From a bacterium (GTDB lineage: Bacteria; Eremiobacterota; Eremiobacteria; Baltobacterales; Baltobacteraceae): DNA of 13,672 nt. The stretch is from positions 1 to 13,672 of the forward strand of contig JAJXXM010000042.1 of assembly GCA_021781095.1 (NCBI GenBank), in the 5' to 3' direction. The notes beneath the pieces are model-generated. The model was not told the origin of the DNA and did not search any database. It worked only from the letters and a program-made list of their open reading frames with translations. Position 1 is the first letter of the stretch. The number at the start of each line of letters is the position of its first letter. The translations under genes were made by a program, and so were the position numbers. Positions 12,192 through 13,672 of this stretch are shown here, in pieces.

Positions 12192-12956
12192 ATGAATTCG
12201 CCACGGCGCGTCGCGCTCGTCACCGGAGCGAGCAGCGGGCTCGGCGCAGCCTGCGCGCTCGCACTCGCGCGCGAGGGGCACATCGTCGCACTCGCTGCAC
12301 GTCGTCGCGACGCGCTCGAAACGATCGCCGCGCAAGCGCGCGCCGCCGGCGCTTTCGATGCGCGCGCCTTTCCCTGCGATTTGAACGACGACGGCGAACG
12401 CGATCGACTGATCGACGATGTCGGCTCGACGTACGGAAGCATCGATATCCTCGTCGCCAACGGCGGCGGGCCGAAACCGGGAAACTTTGAAAAATTAACG
12501 CTCGACGATTGGGACCTTGCCTATCGGACGGTGCTCCGCTCGATGCTCGCGCTCACCTATCGCGTCCTCCCGCTCATGCGCGAGCGCCGATGGGGGCGTA
12601 TCGTCGCGCTGACGTCGACGAGCGTGAAGCAACCGATCGGCAATCTCGCGCTCTCCAATGCGTTGCGCACCGCACTCGTTTCAGCGCTGAAGACCGCGAG
12701 CAACGACGTCGCCGCGGCCGGGATTACCATCAACAGTATCGCGACCGGACGCTTCCTTACCGACCGGCTGCGCGCGCTCTATGGAAGCGATGAAGCGTTG
12801 GAATCCGCCGCTCGCAACGAGGTGCCGATGCAGCGCGTCGGTTCGCCCGAAGAGCTAGCCGAGTTCGTCGCATTTCTTTGCAGCGAGCGAGCATCGTACC
12901 TGACCGGGCAGACGATCTCGGTCGACGGCGGCCTCACGCGCGCCCTCTTCGGTTAA
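12192..12956 (+). CDS. Short-chain dehydrogenase/reductase (SDR), atypical active site
   Basis: The 254-residue protein has the classical SDR cofactor loop TGASSGLG (residues 11-18), an arginine pair after beta-2 (AARRR) suggesting NADP(H), a CDLND turn near 62, and VANGGGP replacing NNAG near 88-94. The catalytic serine region is TSTSV (141-145). Where the usual YxxxK is expected, the sequence reads SNALR (S155, R159), so both tyrosine and lysine are replaced. The C-terminus is typical ([33 protein letters not shown]). Such SN--R variants form a recognised subgroup of SDR annotated as 3-oxoacyl-ACP reductase-like, of uncertain activity. It follows the FMN reductase end by 9 bases and its TAA overlaps the next ATG by one base. 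Substrate unknown. Confidence 0.9.
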   Translation: MNSPRRVALVTGASSGLGAACALALAREGHIVALAARRRDALETIAAQARAAGAFDARAFPCDLNDDGERDRLIDDVGSTYGSIDILVANGGGPKPGNFEKLTLDDWDLAYRTVLRSMLALTYRVLPLMRERRWGRIVALTSTSVKQPIGNLALSNALRTALVSALKTASNDVAAAGITINSIATGRFLTDRLRALYGSDEALESAARNEVPMQRVGSPEELAEFVAFLCSERASYLTGQTISVDGGLTRALFG

Positions 12957-13279
12957 TGCGCGAGGGTTTCGTCTGCGTCGCCGATCGTTCAACGCTCGCG
13001 CGAAATGCGACGATCGTCTGCAACGTCGGAAACTATGAAGTCGCGATCTTCGATGTCAACGGCGAGCTCTTCGCGTTGGAGAACGCGTGTCCGCATCAAG
13101 GCGGCCCGCTCGCCGAGGGAAGCGTCGAACGGGGCATCGTCACCTGCCCGTGGCACGCGTGGCGCTTCAATCTGCGCACCGGTTGCATGACGTTGGGAGA
13201 TTTTGCGCGCGTTCCGCGCTTCGCCGTTATCGCCGACGAGGGGCGAATCTGGCTCGGCGAGGAACCCATCGAAGAATGA
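12956..13279 (+). CDS. Rieske [2Fe-2S] ferredoxin-like protein
   Basis: The 107-residue protein is a single Rieske domain. CPHQG (C45, H47) and CPWHAW (C64, H67) supply the two Cys-His pairs that hold a [2Fe-2S] cluster. It has the usual small-domain beta layout with no membrane anchor, so it is a cytoplasmic electron carrier like the ferredoxin subunits of dioxygenases or the NirD small subunit. ATG 12956 overlaps the SDR stop by one base (TAATG), and its TGA overlaps the next ATG (ATGA). The tight operon with an SDR and a flavin reductase suggests electron supply to an oxidative enzyme, but no oxygenase lies in the window. Confidence 0.92.
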   Translation: MREGFVCVADRSTLARNATIVCNVGNYEVAIFDVNGELFALENACPHQGGPLAEGSVERGIVTCPWHAWRFNLRTGCMTLGDFARVPRFAVIADEGRIWLGEEPIEE

Positions 13280-13672
13280 ATCAGCAGATACCGGTTTGGG
13301 ATGCGCGCCTCGGGACCGCCGGCGGTCCGACATTCGGCGATGCGCTTCGAGCGCTCGCGCGCGAACGCGGAGTTGAGGACGCGCAACTCGTCGATGCGCT
13401 CGGCATCGCTCCCGAAGAACTCGCGGAGCTCTACGCCGGCACGAGGAGAGTCGCGCCCAGCATGCTCGCACGGCTCGCGCACGCGTTGCGGCTACGACCG
13501 ATCGAGTTCATGCAGAAGAGCGCGCTCCTTTCGCTCGATGTCTATGCCTTCGGCCTCGACCCGCTCTTCTTTCTCCCCGAAGGGCAGCTCCGCTACGATG
13601 CGCGCATCTACATGCGCGAGATCAATCCGCGCCATGCCGTTCCCGAGGGCGACATGACGAAGCGGAACCCGC
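13276..13672 (+). CDS. HTH (XRE-like) protein, 3' partial
   Basis: From ATG 13276 the frame is open for 132 codons to the window end. Residues about 20-78 (TFGDALRALARERGVEDAQL, then LGIAPEELAELYAGTR, then LARLAHALRLRPIEFM) form a lambda-repressor-like helix-turn-helix with the usual five-helix spacing. The following part (SLDVYAFGLDPLFFLPEGQ ...) is not a domain I recognise. The start overlaps the Rieske stop (ATGA), so it is in the same operon and may regulate it. The family is likely XRE-like; the end is not seen. Confidence 0.7.
   Translation, partial: MNQQIPVWDARLGTAGGPTFGDALRALARERGVEDAQLVDALGIAPEELAELYAGTRRVAPSMLARLAHALRLRPIEFMQKSALLSLDVYAFGLDPLFFLPEGQLRYDARIYMREINPRHAVPEGDMTKRNP

Overview
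The window is GC-rich bacterial DNA in two layers. The outer layer is ordinary chromosome-like sequence: a 5'-truncated pirin gene and the start of an NADPH-dependent FMN reductase gene on the left, then an SDR oxidoreductase, a small Rieske [2Fe-2S] protein and the start of an HTH protein on the right. The genes here are tightly packed, all on the + strand, with overlapping or near-overlapping starts and stops. The phylum cannot be fixed from this sequence; no rRNA or tRNA is visible.

The inner layer, about 1057 to 12006 (roughly 10.95 kb), is a complete IncP-like mobilizable plasmid backbone inserted in the middle of the FMN reductase gene. Its parts in order are: most of a TrfA-family replication initiator; an iteron origin (six 20-bp iterons); a large nested inverted repeat; a DUF4160/DUF2442 gene pair; a parA plus ribbon-helix-helix partition operon (minus strand) with related repeat sites on both sides; a roughly 125-bp degenerate tandem repeat block; a cargo section of a lipoprotein with a glycine/alanine-rich C-terminus, a small 3-TM protein, another small membrane protein and a possibly frameshifted zinc-ribbon protein; and an RK2-style relaxosome module, traM-traL-traK on the minus strand and traJ-traI on the plus strand around an intergenic oriT candidate. 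No T4SS, coupling protein, integrase or transposase is present, so this is a mobilizable rather than self-transmissible element.

The key observation is at the two ends. The FMN reductase is cut into an N-terminal part (633-1058) and a C-terminal part (12009-12182). The plasmid's trfA is also cut: its ATG and first codons (11954 onward) lie at the right end, after traI and a 34-codon ORF, while codons about 20 to the stop lie at the left end (1061-1795). Joining the element ends across short shared bases restores trfA as an uninterrupted frame of about 263 codons, with its ATG overlapping the preceding stop. Joining the flanks restores a 199-aa FMN reductase in frame. Both genes are thus reconstituted by the same reciprocal crossover. 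This explains the window as a circular plasmid integrated through the 5' end of its own replication gene, unless it is an assembly chimera.

In the circular form, traJ, traI, the 34-codon ORF and trfA would form one transcription unit with overlapping starts and stops reading towards the origin. Integration disconnects trfA from that operon. The cargo genes are not recognised families to me; the lipoprotein/3-TM pair is the best candidate for something undescribed.
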